Shown here one piece after another: positions 40,005 through 48,642 of a stretch of 64,000 nucleotides of DNA. A program made the position numbers and the translations under genes. This DNA comes from an uncultured Vibrio sp. Lineage in GTDB: Bacteria; Pseudomonadota; Gammaproteobacteria; Enterobacterales; Vibrionaceae. Position 1 is the stretch's first letter, and every line of letters begins with the position of its first letter. Location: positions 434,001 through 498,000 of the forward strand of contig CANNGN010000004.1 of the NCBI GenBank assembly GCA_947504195.1, read 5' to 3'. The notes under the pieces were generated by a model. The model was given only the letters and a program-made list of their open reading frames with translations. It was not told the DNA's origin and made no database searches.

Positions 40005-41138
40005 TTAACCAAGAAGGCTAAGAGCGGCATTAGGAGCCTGTTTAGCTTGCGCCAAGATAGAGCTCGACGCTTGCGCCAATATTTGTGATTTAGTGAGGTT
40101 GGTTGTTTCTTTCGCAAAATCAGTATCTTTAATTCGACTTTTCGAAGCACTCACATTTTCGTTAATGTTGTCTAAGTTGTTAATCGCGTGGTCGAAGCGA
40201 TTTTGGAATGCACCAAGTTGTGCTCGGTTACTGTCAACATACTTTAGAGCTGAATCAATAATCGCAACCGCTTGTTGTGCGCCACCAATCGATCTTACGT
40301 TAATTTCATCGACCGTCTCTGCTTTACCCGCTCCCATCGAAAGCTCGCCAGCTAATCCGCCAGAAAACGATACAGGGCCTGAAACGGTATCGGTTCCCGC
40401 AAAGATTTGTAGCTCTCCATCTTCGTTCACCGACGCTTTGACCAAATCATTTTGACCATTAATGTAAGTCGCTAGCTCCTCAATATCGTCGCCTGCTTTT
40501 GCATTGATTGATATTGTTTGCTCAACCCCATCACCATCAGTCAGCGAAATTTGCAGATCATTCGCGCCTTCAGGAACAGTCCAATCTTTGTCTTTACCAT
40601 TTGCCGCAACATAAGACATGCCACCCATACTTGCGTTATCACTGCGCATGTCATTTATTGTTAGCATAACGGCTTCACCGTTATCAGCACCAATCTGCAT
40701 TGATTTGGTCGCGAATGTGCCGTTAAGTAATTTATTACCACCAAATGATGTGGTTTCAGCAATACGATTTAACTCATCATTCAGTGCAGTCATCTCTTCC
40801 TGGATTGCACCACGGTCATCATCGGTATTCGCACCATTCGCTGATTGTAGGGACAAGTCACGCATTCTTTGTAAAATGCTCGTGGTCTCGTTCATTGCGC
40901 CTTCGGCGGTTTGTGCCATTGAAATACCATCATTGGCATTTCGGACTGCAACGTCTAGACCGCGACTCTGAACATTTAAGCGGTTTGAAATTTGTAATCC
41001 CGCTGCGTCATCTTTTGCACTGTTAATTTTAAAGCCAGAAGATAGACGTTCCATTGATGTATTTTGTGCTTGAGTTGCGCTGTTTAAAAAACGTTGCGCT
41101 GTCATTGCTGATACATTTGTATTTACGTTAACTGCCAT
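40005..41138 (-). CDS. Flagellin (copy 2, middle)
   Basis: A 377-residue flagellin with full D0/D1 ends ([17 protein letters not shown] start, [19 protein letters not shown], ending [10 protein letters not shown]). The start is ATG 41138; the open frame extends 23 codons upstream into promoter-proximal DNA without family similarity. Very similar to copy 1 in D0/D1 and differing in the central 170-280 region. It is flanked by its own sigma-28-type promoter and a strong terminator, so it is expressed independently. Its position corresponds to V. cholerae flaD. Confidence 0.95.
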   Translation of the reverse strand: MAVNVNTNVSAMTAQRFLNSATQAQNTSMERLSSGFKINSAKDDAAGLQISNRLNVQSRGLDVAVRNANDGISMAQTAEGAMNETTSILQRMRDLSLQSANGANTDDDRGAIQEEMTALNDELNRIAETTSFGGNKLLNGTFATKSMQIGADNGEAVMLTINDMRSDNASMGGMSYVAANGKDKDWTVPEGANDLQISLTDGDGVEQTISINAKAGDDIEELATYINGQNDLVKASVNEDGELQIFAGTDTVSGPVSFSGGLAGELSMGAGKAETVDEINVRSIGGAQQAVAIIDSALKYVDSNRAQLGAFQNRFDHAINNLDNINENVSASKSRIKDTDFAKETTNLTKSQILAQASSSILAQAKQAPNAALSLLG

Positions 41139-41218
41139 GATGATTCTCCAATTGATTTTCCGATATTCAGGTTTTCGACGTCTCGAAAAACCAAGTAGTT
41201 CTCTCAAAGTTACTTTTT

Positions 41219-41245
41219 ATAACGGCACTGGTTTGGGATTCTTGA
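41219..41245 (-). promoter_or_regulatory. Sigma-28 (FliA) promoter of flagellin copy 2
   Basis: On the minus strand it reads TCAA (41242-41245), 15 bp, GCCGTTAT (41219-41226). There is one mismatch in each element and exact spacing, about 80 bp before the ATG. Confidence 0.7.
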
Positions 41246-41371
41246 GGAAAAAAGTGATTTTTTTTTAAATTTATTTTTTGCCGATAACTTAAGTGTTCTA
41301 GGTGTCAAACTTTTCAAAAAAAGTGCTAAAGTTTTTCGCATTCAATACGATATAACAAAATTTTTTTTTTG

Positions 41372-42508
41372 TTAATTACTCAATAAGGTAATCGCGAGAT
41401 TGGGCTGTTTCTTTGCTTGAGCTAACAATGACATGCCAACCTGTTGCAATATCTGATGCTTAAGAAGCTGAGTGGTTTCTTTTGCGTAATCTGCATCTTT
41501 TATACGACTATTCGATGCTGCAAGATTTTCATGGACGTTCTCAAGGTTAGTAATTGCATGACCAAATCGATTTTGCAATGCCCCCACTTCTGAGCGGTGT
41601 TGATCAACAAACTCAAGAGCAGTATCTAGAATTGCGACAGCCCGCTGTGAGCCTCCGACATCGGTAATATCTATATTATCGACGGCTTCATAACCTAACG
41701 CCCCTATTTGCAGTTCAGAGGCTAAGCCACCGGAAAACGATAAGGTTCCTTGAGTTTCCTTCCCTGCCATATAAATCTGAAGTTGACCATCTTGATTCAC
41801 AGACGCTGAAACAGAATCCGTTTGGCCATTGATATAGGTCGCCAACTCTTCAATATCATCACCTACTTTTGCATCAATGGAAATATCTTGCTGATTTCCT
41901 TGGCGATCTAGGTAACTTATAGTCAAATTTCTATTTGCGGCAGAAACTTGCCATGTTGAATCAGCCTTTGCAGAAGCTTGGTAGCTAAAGCCTCCCATAT
42001 TGATACTGTCACTGCGCATATTCTGGAGTGACACTTGAACCGCCTCCCCTGAACTCGCACCAATTTGGAATGCGGCTTTAGAATATTGACCATTGAGCAG
42101 TTTATTGCCACCAAATGACGTCGTTTCTGCGATACGATTGATTTCATCATTTAACGCGGACATCTCTTGCTGTAATGCCCGTCGATCATCTTGGCTATTT
42201 GCACCATTACTCGACTGAAGCGCAAGATCTCGCATCCGTTGCAGCAATTGCGTACTCTCTTGCATACTGCCTTCTGCGGTTTGCAAGATAGAGATACCAT
42301 CGTTAGCATTTCGCACCGCGACATCTAAACCACTCATTTGTGATTGAAGTCGATTTGAGATCTGTAACCCTGCCGCATCATCCTTCGCGCTGTTAATCCG
42401 ATTTCCAGACGACAAACGTTCAAGCGCTTGATTTAACATCTCGCTTGAATTCGTTAACTGTCTTTGAATCGTCAACGCAGGCACGTTGGTATTAACGGTG
42501 ATAGTCAT
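41372..42508 (-). CDS. Flagellin (copy 3, most divergent)
   Basis: A 378-residue flagellin. Its D0/D1 ends are recognisable but more diverged than those of copies 1 and 2: it starts [20 protein letters not shown] and ends [17 protein letters not shown] and then LAITLLSN instead of the usual LSLLG. The central region retains the [16 protein letters not shown] pattern shared with the others. It is probably a minor filament component; its position corresponds to V. cholerae flaE. A sigma-28-like element lies 30 bp upstream. Confidence 0.93.
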   Translation of the reverse strand: MTITVNTNVPALTIQRQLTNSSEMLNQALERLSSGNRINSAKDDAAGLQISNRLQSQMSGLDVAVRNANDGISILQTAEGSMQESTQLLQRMRDLALQSSNGANSQDDRRALQQEMSALNDEINRIAETTSFGGNKLLNGQYSKAAFQIGASSGEAVQVSLQNMRSDSINMGGFSYQASAKADSTWQVSAANRNLTISYLDRQGNQQDISIDAKVGDDIEELATYINGQTDSVSASVNQDGQLQIYMAGKETQGTLSFSGGLASELQIGALGYEAVDNIDITDVGGSQRAVAILDTALEFVDQHRSEVGALQNRFGHAITNLENVHENLAASNSRIKDADYAKETTQLLKHQILQQVGMSLLAQAKKQPNLAITLLSN

Positions 42509-42537
42509 AATCTACCTTACAATTGTTCTCAACAAGG

Positions 42538-42564
42538 GTATCGGTCGACATCAGAAAAACTTAA
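42538..42564 (-). promoter_or_regulatory. Sigma-28-like promoter of flagellin copy 3
   Basis: On the minus strand it reads TTAA (42561-42564), 15 bp, ACCGATAC (42538-42545). It matches 3 of 4 and 6 of 8 positions with exact spacing, leaving a short leader with an AAGGTAG ribosome site. Weaker than the other two. Confidence 0.5.
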
Positions 42565-42737
42565 GCACTTTCGGTATTGAAAGGATCACACGTCGATCAG
42601 CGTCAATTAGTACCTTTCTTTTATTCGTAAAAATATGTAAATCCATGCAAAGAATGCGTCTACTCACTACTATTTACCCCAATTTTGCTTATTATTACGC
42701 CATTCCATCGCCCATCAATTTTATACAGTGAGCTATT

Positions 42738-44054
42738 ATGTTTCGAATAACTATCATCCTCTTTTTACTCTGGCTGCCCTCCCTTCTGGTTGGCTACGAT
42801 CAGTTTGGTGAATTTATCTTCTGGAGACATCAATTAACAATGCTCACAGGTATGTTGGGCTTTAGCTATATGTGTACTGCCGTTTTGATAGCTTCTCGAT
42901 TTCAGTGGGTTGAATCCATCGTTCGCGGATTGGATAAAGGCTACGCCATACATAAACAATTAGGTATTGGTGCCCTAGTCGCCCTTATTTTACATTGGGC
43001 AACGATAGAGAGTGCTCATTGGCTTACAGATCTAGGTTTCCTTTCACCTCCAAATCGAGGTGATCGTCCAACTATTGAAGGAATTAATTGGCATGGTGTC
43101 GCTGAACAAGTTGGTGATATTTCATTCAAGGTCTTTGTTATCTTCTGTGTCATTAGCTTGGTTCAAGCCATCAGCTACAAAAAATTCAAATTCACCCATA
43201 AATTGGGTGGTATCCTTGTGATTGCCGGAGCATTTCATTCAGCATTGCTACTCGACTGGACCACAGCGTCTACGCCTTTCAATATCGCCATTACGCTGTT
43301 TTCTATTGTAGGAGTTTGGTGCTCATACTTATCTCTCTCAAGGAAAATTGGACAAGCTAATAAATCAGAAGGAACTGTGTCGAGCGTTGAAAAGTTTGGT
43401 GCTGGTGACAACGAAAATGCCATTGTTCGCTTTAGCGTAAAGCTTGACTCTCCAATTCAATATAAAGAGGGACAATTTGCCTATCTAAATTTTCATGATG
43501 GTGAAGCGCCTCATCCATTTTCTATTTTGAATTATGATGACCAATCAAAACAGGTTGAATTTGGTATTAAAGCATTGGGTGACTATACCACTGTGTTGGT
43601 CAATAAATTAGAAGTTGGTCAACAGGTAACAATTGAAGGTAGCTATGGTCATTTTCAAATTCCTCAAGCAGAGAATCAGGTTTGGATTGGGGCTGGAATT
43701 GGGATTGTACCTTTCGTTTCTCGCCTTTACTGGTTACAAAATCAAAAGAACAACCAACCCAATCGCTACACGAAAATAGACCTATTCTATTGCGTTAACT
43801 CCAAAAAAGAGGCGTATTTCGAGAAAGAAATGCTCGCTATCCTTAATAAGATTAAATTTGTTGAGTTACACCTGTTCGATGCTGAAAACAATCAGATTTT
43901 AGATGGCAGTAAAATAGAGCAAACCATGGCAGGTAAAACGTTCGATGTTTGCTTCTGTGGGCCTGAAGGTTTTGGGCAGCAGCTGCAAACCTATTTTGAA
44001 AAATCAGGACTTCCAAAGCAGCAATTTCATAAAGAGATATTCAAAATGCGATAA
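42738..44054 (+). CDS. Ferric-reductase-like transmembrane flavocytochrome (NOX/FRE type)
   Basis: A 438-residue oxidoreductase. The N-terminal half has about six membrane helices with two histidine pairs spaced as in the bis-heme NOX/FRE family: His72/His86 and His154/His167. The C-terminal half is a ferredoxin-reductase-like module with an FAD motif (HPFSILN near residue 261), an NAD(P) loop (GAGIGIVPFVSRL near 317) and a terminal CGPEGFG. It would pass electrons from cytosolic NAD(P)H across the membrane to an unknown acceptor (ferric iron or oxygen are family options). It converges on the DyP peroxidase gene across a shared terminator. No Fur box was recognised upstream. Confidence 0.88.
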   Translation: MFRITIILFLLWLPSLLVGYDQFGEFIFWRHQLTMLTGMLGFSYMCTAVLIASRFQWVESIVRGLDKGYAIHKQLGIGALVALILHWATIESAHWLTDLGFLSPPNRGDRPTIEGINWHGVAEQVGDISFKVFVIFCVISLVQAISYKKFKFTHKLGGILVIAGAFHSALLLDWTTASTPFNIAITLFSIVGVWCSYLSLSRKIGQANKSEGTVSSVEKFGAGDNENAIVRFSVKLDSPIQYKEGQFAYLNFHDGEAPHPFSILNYDDQSKQVEFGIKALGDYTTVLVNKLEVGQQVTIEGSYGHFQIPQAENQVWIGAGIGIVPFVSRLYWLQNQKNNQPNRYTKIDLFYCVNSKKEAYFEKEMLAILNKIKFVELHLFDAENNQILDGSKIEQTMAGKTFDVCFCGPEGFGQQLQTYFEKSGLPKQQFHKEIFKMR

Positions 44055-44082
44055 TGCGTTGCAGTAAATGACTCTAAGCAAT

Positions 44083-44117
44083 AAAAATGGCGCGTCCTAC
44101 TAAGACGCGCCATTTTT
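44083..44117. terminator. Bidirectional terminator between flavocytochrome and DyP peroxidase
   Basis: A 14-bp stem (44083-44096 with 44104-44117), GC-rich in the middle with A and T tracts at the arms and a 7-base loop, terminates both convergent genes. Confidence 0.88.
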
Positions 44118-44182
44118 TATTCTATTAATTCTAAATCGTCACCAATGTTATCACGACTATCGTTAACATTATGATGCTAAAC

Positions 44183-45082
44183 CTATTTAAGAGTCAGAGC
44201 CTGAAGCATTTCTTGAGATGGTGCAAAAGCAAAAACGCCAGTTACGGCTTTAGTGAAGCGCAACATACTGTCGGTTTTCCCGTCGGTCATGCCGTACATA
44301 CTGTGCAGCATATCTTGGAAATTCGATAACGTATTGCAGTAAGCAATAAACACCAAGCCATGATCGCCACTCACCGATCCGTACGGCAAACTATGACGAA
44401 CAATCTTTAGTGCCACACCTTCTTTTTTAATGTCCACACGACCAACATGCGAGTTCGCAGGGACATTATCCAATTCGATTGAGTCAGGCTTTGTCCGACC
44501 AATGACTTTTTCTTGGGCCGAAATATTAAGGCGCTCCCAAGCAGGTAAATTGTGAACGAAACGCTGCAACATGACGTAGCTACCACCAGAAAATTCACCG
44601 TCTGGAATAATCGCAACATCTTTACGTTCTTCATTTTCTGGGTTCTCGGTACCATCAATAAAGCCGTTGGTGTCGCGAGCATCTAAATATCGGAAACCAT
44701 AGCTTTCATCAACAAACTCAATATGGCTTTCTACTTCACATACGAATTTACGTAAGAAGTAGAATAGTAAATCATGACGAGCACTGTGAGCATGAATAAT
44801 AAAATCAACATCGGTCGCAGGAGCATAGATATCACCTTCACCTAAAGGCTGAAACTCAACCAATTCAGTTGGCATCGCCACGTCACACTGAGCCCAGAAT
44901 TGAGAAGTAAAGGCTATCGATAAGGTAAGCTTCGCGCCTGGTTGAGCTTGATTTAATTCATCGACAATTTTTGGTAATTTTTTTAAATGCTCTAAAACCA
45001 AGTTCGGTTCACTCTTGATCTTAAACAGCGTATAGAGCGCAAAAGGTTCCGCTTCCGGTAAAATGGCACTTTGACACAACAT
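44183..45082 (-). CDS. DyP-type heme peroxidase (YfeX-like)
   Basis: Heme peroxidase of the dye-decolorising family, with no signal peptide, so cytosolic. The signature GFIDGTENP contains the catalytic Asp, and SHVGRVD supplies the likely proximal histidine region. The start is set at ATG 45082 (MLCQSAILPEAEPF, 299 residues) because GAGG lies seven bases upstream; a GTG at 45100 lies upstream of that ribosome site and would absorb it. E. coli YfeX is the nearest well-known relative. The physiological substrate is not known. Confidence 0.92.
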   Translation of the reverse strand: MLCQSAILPEAEPFALYTLFKIKSEPNLVLEHLKKLPKIVDELNQAQPGAKLTLSIAFTSQFWAQCDVAMPTELVEFQPLGEGDIYAPATDVDFIIHAHSARHDLLFYFLRKFVCEVESHIEFVDESYGFRYLDARDTNGFIDGTENPENEERKDVAIIPDGEFSGGSYVMLQRFVHNLPAWERLNISAQEKVIGRTKPDSIELDNVPANSHVGRVDIKKEGVALKIVRHSLPYGSVSGDHGLVFIAYCNTLSNFQDMLHSMYGMTDGKTDSMLRFTKAVTGVFAFAPSQEMLQALTLK

Positions 45083-45307
45083 TATAAATCCTCTATCCAC
45101 TTTGAAATCGGTAGGTATTTTTCCTACTTACTTTTATTTCTAACTCAATTTGATTACTTAATATACTAGGCTAGTTGTCACCGACAAAAACCAAGTAAAA
45201 TGAAAACTATATACACATTACACTATCATTATTACGTAATTTACAGGTGCCCACCTAAACCAATATGGTAAAGTGTTAGATAACCTCTGAAAACAGTATA
45301 ATCCGCG

Positions 45308-45640
45308 ATGAATAAAAAAACAGTGTCACCACAAACTCAGCAAGAGGCCTTAAAGCTAGCCAAAGCAACTCAAAAACCAGGGCAAACCAAAGATCAAACG
45401 AAATTGATTGCTCAGGGTATTGAACATGGCATTGCACTATACAAAAAGCAACAAAAAGAAAAACAACGCCAGGCTGATAAGGAAAGAAAGAAACAACAAA
45501 AAGAGAAGATTAGTAAATCATCTTCTCTTCCCGAGCAAAATCACCTGCCAACACCTGAACCACAAACATCACCAAAGCTACCTTGGGTATTGTTGTTAAT
45601 CAGTTGGATTGGTTTTATTGCGTTTATTTACGTAAAATAG
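45308..45640 (+). CDS. DUF2956 family protein
   Basis: A 110-residue protein recognised as DUF2956. It has a Gln/Lys-rich N-terminal two thirds (VSPQTQQEALKLAKATQKPG, then a very basic helix at about 45-70) and a single C-terminal membrane helix (about 92-108), giving a tail-anchored layout with the basic part in the cytosol. Function is unknown. Its stop is about 50 bp from the end of the convergent HTH gene, with no clear terminator between. Confidence 0.78.
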   Translation: MNKKTVSPQTQQEALKLAKATQKPGQTKDQTKLIAQGIEHGIALYKKQQKEKQRQADKERKKQQKEKISKSSSLPEQNHLPTPEPQTSPKLPWVLLLISWIGFIAFIYVK

Positions 45641-45686
45641 TGGGTGTATCAACCGTCAGTTTTGGACGTAAATTCAATGTAAGAAA

Positions 45687-45968
45687 TCAACGTCCTAAAC
45701 TGGATGCAATATCATTTTGCTTATCTAATACCCATTGGCTGTCGAATGGTCCCCAATCAGACAATTGATAATAACCATCATTATGGCGACGCCCATCTTG
45801 AATGAACATTAATTCGATACCAATTCCCGGAAGTGCTTTTAATACATCCTGAATAGTTCTACGTGGCCACCCCGTAATTTCTATCAATTTGGGAACATTA
45901 GGGCGTTCAATATGTTCAACCAAATACGCAAGATACAATCGCCTTGCGAAAACAGGACTTAGTTCCAT
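45687..45968 (-). CDS. Winged helix-turn-helix domain protein, unknown family
   Basis: A 93-residue protein whose middle reads LIEITGWPRRTIQDVLKAL, a helix-turn-helix pattern, followed by a wing-like DGRRHNDGYYQLSDWG. It has no effector domain. A textbook Shine-Dalgarno (AGGAGG, five bases before ATG) makes the start secure and suggests strong translation. It is convergent with DUF2956 and divergent from yffB, about 210 bp away. It could be a small DNA-binding regulator; the target is unknown. Confidence 0.75.
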   Translation of the reverse strand: MELSPVFARRLYLAYLVEHIERPNVPKLIEITGWPRRTIQDVLKALPGIGIELMFIQDGRRHNDGYYQLSDWGPFDSQWVLDKQNDIASSLGR

Positions 45969-46176
45969 CGATACCTCCTAATTCTATATCGATTTATTAT
46001 TTATGTTTTGGCATTTTGTGTGTTGCGTTTGATCAAGAGATCAATAACTCGCACCAACTTAGTTATGAATTACCAAGTTAGATTACCGAAAGCTCTCACC
46101 ATTCCTGTTTTGTCCTCATCTCTCGTTCCTGATAGGATTCATAGTTTTCATCAATCGAACACAAGAGACCATCATA

Positions 46177-46527
46177 ATGAGCACAGTCCTATACGGTATC
46201 CCAAACTGCGATACGATTAAGAAAGCCAAGAAGTGGCTTGATGAACATCAGGTTGATTACACTTTTCACAACTTTCGTAAAGATGGAATTGATAATGAAT
46301 TAGTTGTGCAATTTTGCCAGCAATTAGGGTGGGAAAATGTGCTTAATAAACGTGGCACAACCTATCGTCAATTAAGTGATGAACAAAAAGAGTCAATAAA
46401 TGACACCACAATAATCGATCTTCTAGTAGAATACCCAGCCATGATAAAGCGCCCAGTGCTAGCAACTAAAGGCGCATTAAACATAGGGTTTAAAGCTGAA
46501 CAATACGCTGCAATTTTTAGCTCTTAG
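46177..46527 (+). CDS. yffB: ArsC/Spx-family reductase YffB
   Basis: A 116-residue thioredoxin-fold protein with the single active-site cysteine in YGIPNCDTIKKA (Cys11) and the ArsC/Spx block IKRPVLA near residue 88. In E. coli yffB precedes dapE, as here (52 bp). Activity on arsenate is not expected; glutathione-dependent reductase roles have been proposed for the family. Confidence 0.9.
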   Translation: MSTVLYGIPNCDTIKKAKKWLDEHQVDYTFHNFRKDGIDNELVVQFCQQLGWENVLNKRGTTYRQLSDEQKESINDTTIIDLLVEYPAMIKRPVLATKGALNIGFKAEQYAAIFSS

Positions 46528-46578
46528 CTTTTAACTTTTTAGTTAATATAGAATCGAAAAAGAATATAGGATTAAATA

Positions 46579-47712
46579 ATGACAGACAGTCCCGTACTGG
46601 CACTTGCAAAGGATTTGATTAGCCGTCAATCGGTCACTCCAGAAGACGCTGGCTGCCAAGAAGTAATGATCGAACGTCTCAAAGCATTAGGTTTTGAAAT
46701 TGAAGTGATGGTGTTTGAAGATACGACCAACTTCTGGGCTCGTCGTGGTACAGAAGCGCCTTTATTTACCTTCGCGGGACATACTGATGTTGTCCCTGCC
46801 GGCCGATTAGAACAGTGGCACACTCCACCTTTCGAACCAACGGTTATCGATGGTCACCTTCACGGCCGTGGCGCAGCGGATATGAAAGGTTCATTGGCTT
46901 GTATGCTGGTTGCCGTAGAGCGATTTGTTGAACTGCATCCCGACCATAAAGGTTCGATCTCATTCTTAATTACCTCTGATGAAGAAGGCCCATTTATCAA
47001 CGGTACGACTCGTGTTGTTGATACACTAATGGCCAGAGACGAAATTATTGACATGTGTATTGTGGGTGAACCATCAAGTACAAATGCTGTCGGTGATGTG
47101 GTTAAAAATGGTCGTCGCGGATCATTAACCGGTGATCTTCACGTTAAAGGCATTCAAGGACACGTTGCTTACCCACACTTAGCAAGAAACCCGGTTCACC
47201 AAGCTATGCCTGCGTTATCTGAACTTGCAGCAACGAAATGGGATGACGGTAATGCTTTCTTCCCACCAACAAGCTTTCAAATCCCAAATATGAATAGTGG
47301 CACTGGTGCTTCGAATGTCATTCCTGGGGAGCTCGATGTTCAGTTTAATTTCCGGTTTAGCACTGAGCTAACCCATGAAGAGATTCAACGTCGTGTTCAT
47401 TCAACATTAGATGCGCATGGTCTAGATTACGATCTAAAGTGGACAATCAACGGTCAACCATTCTTAACGGATGCAGGAAGTCTACTTGACGCTGTTGTGA
47501 ACGCAGTAACTGATGTTAACCACAAAGCCCCAGAACTGCTTACAACAGGCGGGACATCAGATGGGCGTTTCATTGCTCAAATGGGGTCTCAAGTTGTTGA
47601 ATTAGGGCCGGTTAATGCAACGATCCATAAAGTCAATGAGTGCGTAAATGTCGCTGATCTTGAGAAGCTAACCGATATGTACCAAAATGTACTAAAACAT
47701 TTACTGGTTTAA
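46579..47712 (+). CDS. dapE: Succinyl-diaminopimelate desuccinylase
   Basis: A di-zinc M20-family hydrolase of the succinylase branch of lysine and meso-diaminopimelate synthesis. The metal-ligand motifs appear in order: [11 protein letters not shown] near residue 65, [12 protein letters not shown] near 96, [12 protein letters not shown] near 132 and [10 protein letters not shown] near 320. The length of 377 is standard (E. coli 375). It is followed after 3 bp by the M15 peptidase gene, likely one transcript, so a diaminopimelate enzyme and a wall peptidase are expressed together. Confidence 0.96.
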   Translation: MTDSPVLALAKDLISRQSVTPEDAGCQEVMIERLKALGFEIEVMVFEDTTNFWARRGTEAPLFTFAGHTDVVPAGRLEQWHTPPFEPTVIDGHLHGRGAADMKGSLACMLVAVERFVELHPDHKGSISFLITSDEEGPFINGTTRVVDTLMARDEIIDMCIVGEPSSTNAVGDVVKNGRRGSLTGDLHVKGIQGHVAYPHLARNPVHQAMPALSELAATKWDDGNAFFPPTSFQIPNMNSGTGASNVIPGELDVQFNFRFSTELTHEEIQRRVHSTLDAHGLDYDLKWTINGQPFLTDAGSLLDAVVNAVTDVNHKAPELLTTGGTSDGRFIAQMGSQVVELGPVNATIHKVNECVNVADLEKLTDMYQNVLKHLLV

Positions 47713-47715
47713 ACC

Positions 47716-48387
47716 ATGACTCCAGAACAGCTTAGTGGCCTAATCGATTCACATCTTGCGCCGATGCAAATAGGCACAAGTTCAATGTTAGTTCACCCAG
47801 ATGTTCATCAAGATCTCGGCCGTTTAATTCATGCGGCCGATAAAGCTGGATTTAACTGTTCTATTGCTAGTGGCTTTCGAGATTTTGGGCGCCAAGCGTC
47901 GATTTGGAATCGAAAGTGCACTGGCGAACTCCCTGTATTAGATAAGCAAAGCCGCCCGTTAGACATCTCTTTACTTTCTCAGCATCAATTAGTCGACGCA
48001 ATCTTACGATGGTCGGCGTTACCTGGTGCCACTCGTCATCATTGGGGCACCGATTTTGATGTCTATTGTAAAACCTCTTTAGGTACTCATAATTTAAAAC
48101 TAGAGCCCTGGGAGTATCAAACCGGACATCAAGCTAAGTTTTTTGTATGGCTCGAATGTAATTTAGAGCAATTTGGTTTCTTTTTGCCTTATCGAAAAGA
48201 GTTAGGTGGGGTGAGTATCGAGCCTTGGCATATCAGCCATCGAAAAACAGCCACTAATTGCCTTAATCAGTTTTCTATCGATACTCTAGATAAAACTCTC
48301 GCTCAGCAACACGTTTTGGCAAAAGATATCGTGAGACAAAAACTAGAAAGTATATACAATCAATATATTCTCAATATTTCATTGTAG
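47716..48387 (+). CDS. M15 family D-Ala-D-Ala carboxypeptidase-type peptidase
   Basis: A 223-residue protein with the M15B/VanY zinc motifs: SGFRDFGRQASIW near residue 56, the ligand block HHWGTDFDVY near 113, and the general-base/ligand EPWHISHRK near 175. It has no clear signal peptide, so its cellular location is uncertain; related enzymes act on peptidoglycan stem peptides. It lies 3 bp after dapE and abuts the DUF2897 frame. Confidence 0.88.
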   Translation: MTPEQLSGLIDSHLAPMQIGTSSMLVHPDVHQDLGRLIHAADKAGFNCSIASGFRDFGRQASIWNRKCTGELPVLDKQSRPLDISLLSQHQLVDAILRWSALPGATRHHWGTDFDVYCKTSLGTHNLKLEPWEYQTGHQAKFFVWLECNLEQFGFFLPYRKELGGVSIEPWHISHRKTATNCLNQFSIDTLDKTLAQQHVLAKDIVRQKLESIYNQYILNISL

Positions 48388-48396
48388 TTGGGCAAT

Positions 48397-48612
48397 ATGG
48401 ACTTTCTTACCTCTCCTTGGGTCATCATAACGATCATCATGTGTTTTTTAATCGGTAATATTGCGGCTTTTCGTTATTTTACCCCAAAAAATCTCGACAA
48501 ATTTAAACCCAAAAACAATGACGAACTCAACCGTTTAATTGAATTAGATAAAAAGCACCAGGAAACATTGCATAACCACAGCGATAAAACGACCAAAAAA
48601 AAGGACGAGTAA
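48397..48612 (+). CDS. DUF2897 family small membrane protein
   Basis: A 71-residue protein with one N-terminal membrane helix (about 7-26, containing WVIITIIMCFLIGNIAAF) and a lysine-rich cytosolic tail, recognised as DUF2897. ATG 48397 is preferred; a TTG at 48388, immediately after the M15 stop, would add three residues. The terminator stem begins within its last codons. Function is unknown. Confidence 0.7.
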   Translation: MDFLTSPWVIITIIMCFLIGNIAAFRYFTPKNLDKFKPKNNDELNRLIELDKKHQETLHNHSDKTTKKKDE

Positions 48613-48626
48613 TCACTCGTCCTTTT
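48599..48626. terminator. Terminator between DUF2897 gene and bamC
   Basis: A 12-bp stem AAAAGGACGAGT/ACTCGTCCTTTT (48599-48610 with 48615-48626) with an AATC loop overlaps the DUF2897 stop codon. T runs follow on both strands, so it serves the dapE operon and bamC. Confidence 0.82.
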
Positions 48627-48642
48627 CACTTTTATCAGTGTA

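Noticed and set aside
41280..41287. GCCGATAA, a sigma-28 -10 element, on the + strand between flagellins 2 and 3
   Set aside because: No TAAA lies 15 bp upstream (the nearest is 10 bp away) and it would transcribe antisense into the 3' end of flagellin copy 3. The working promoter for copy 2 is the minus-strand site at 41219-41245.
41353..41374. TAACAAAA/TTTTGTTA inverted repeat with a long T run after flagellin copy 3
   Set aside because: The stem is entirely AT-rich and the T run is on the wrong strand to terminate the leftward flagellin transcript, so I did not call it a terminator.
45583..45768. Short + strand open frame after DUF2956
   Set aside because: It begins inside the DUF2956 gene in another frame, overlaps the HTH gene on the other strand, and has no recognisable protein features or ribosome site.
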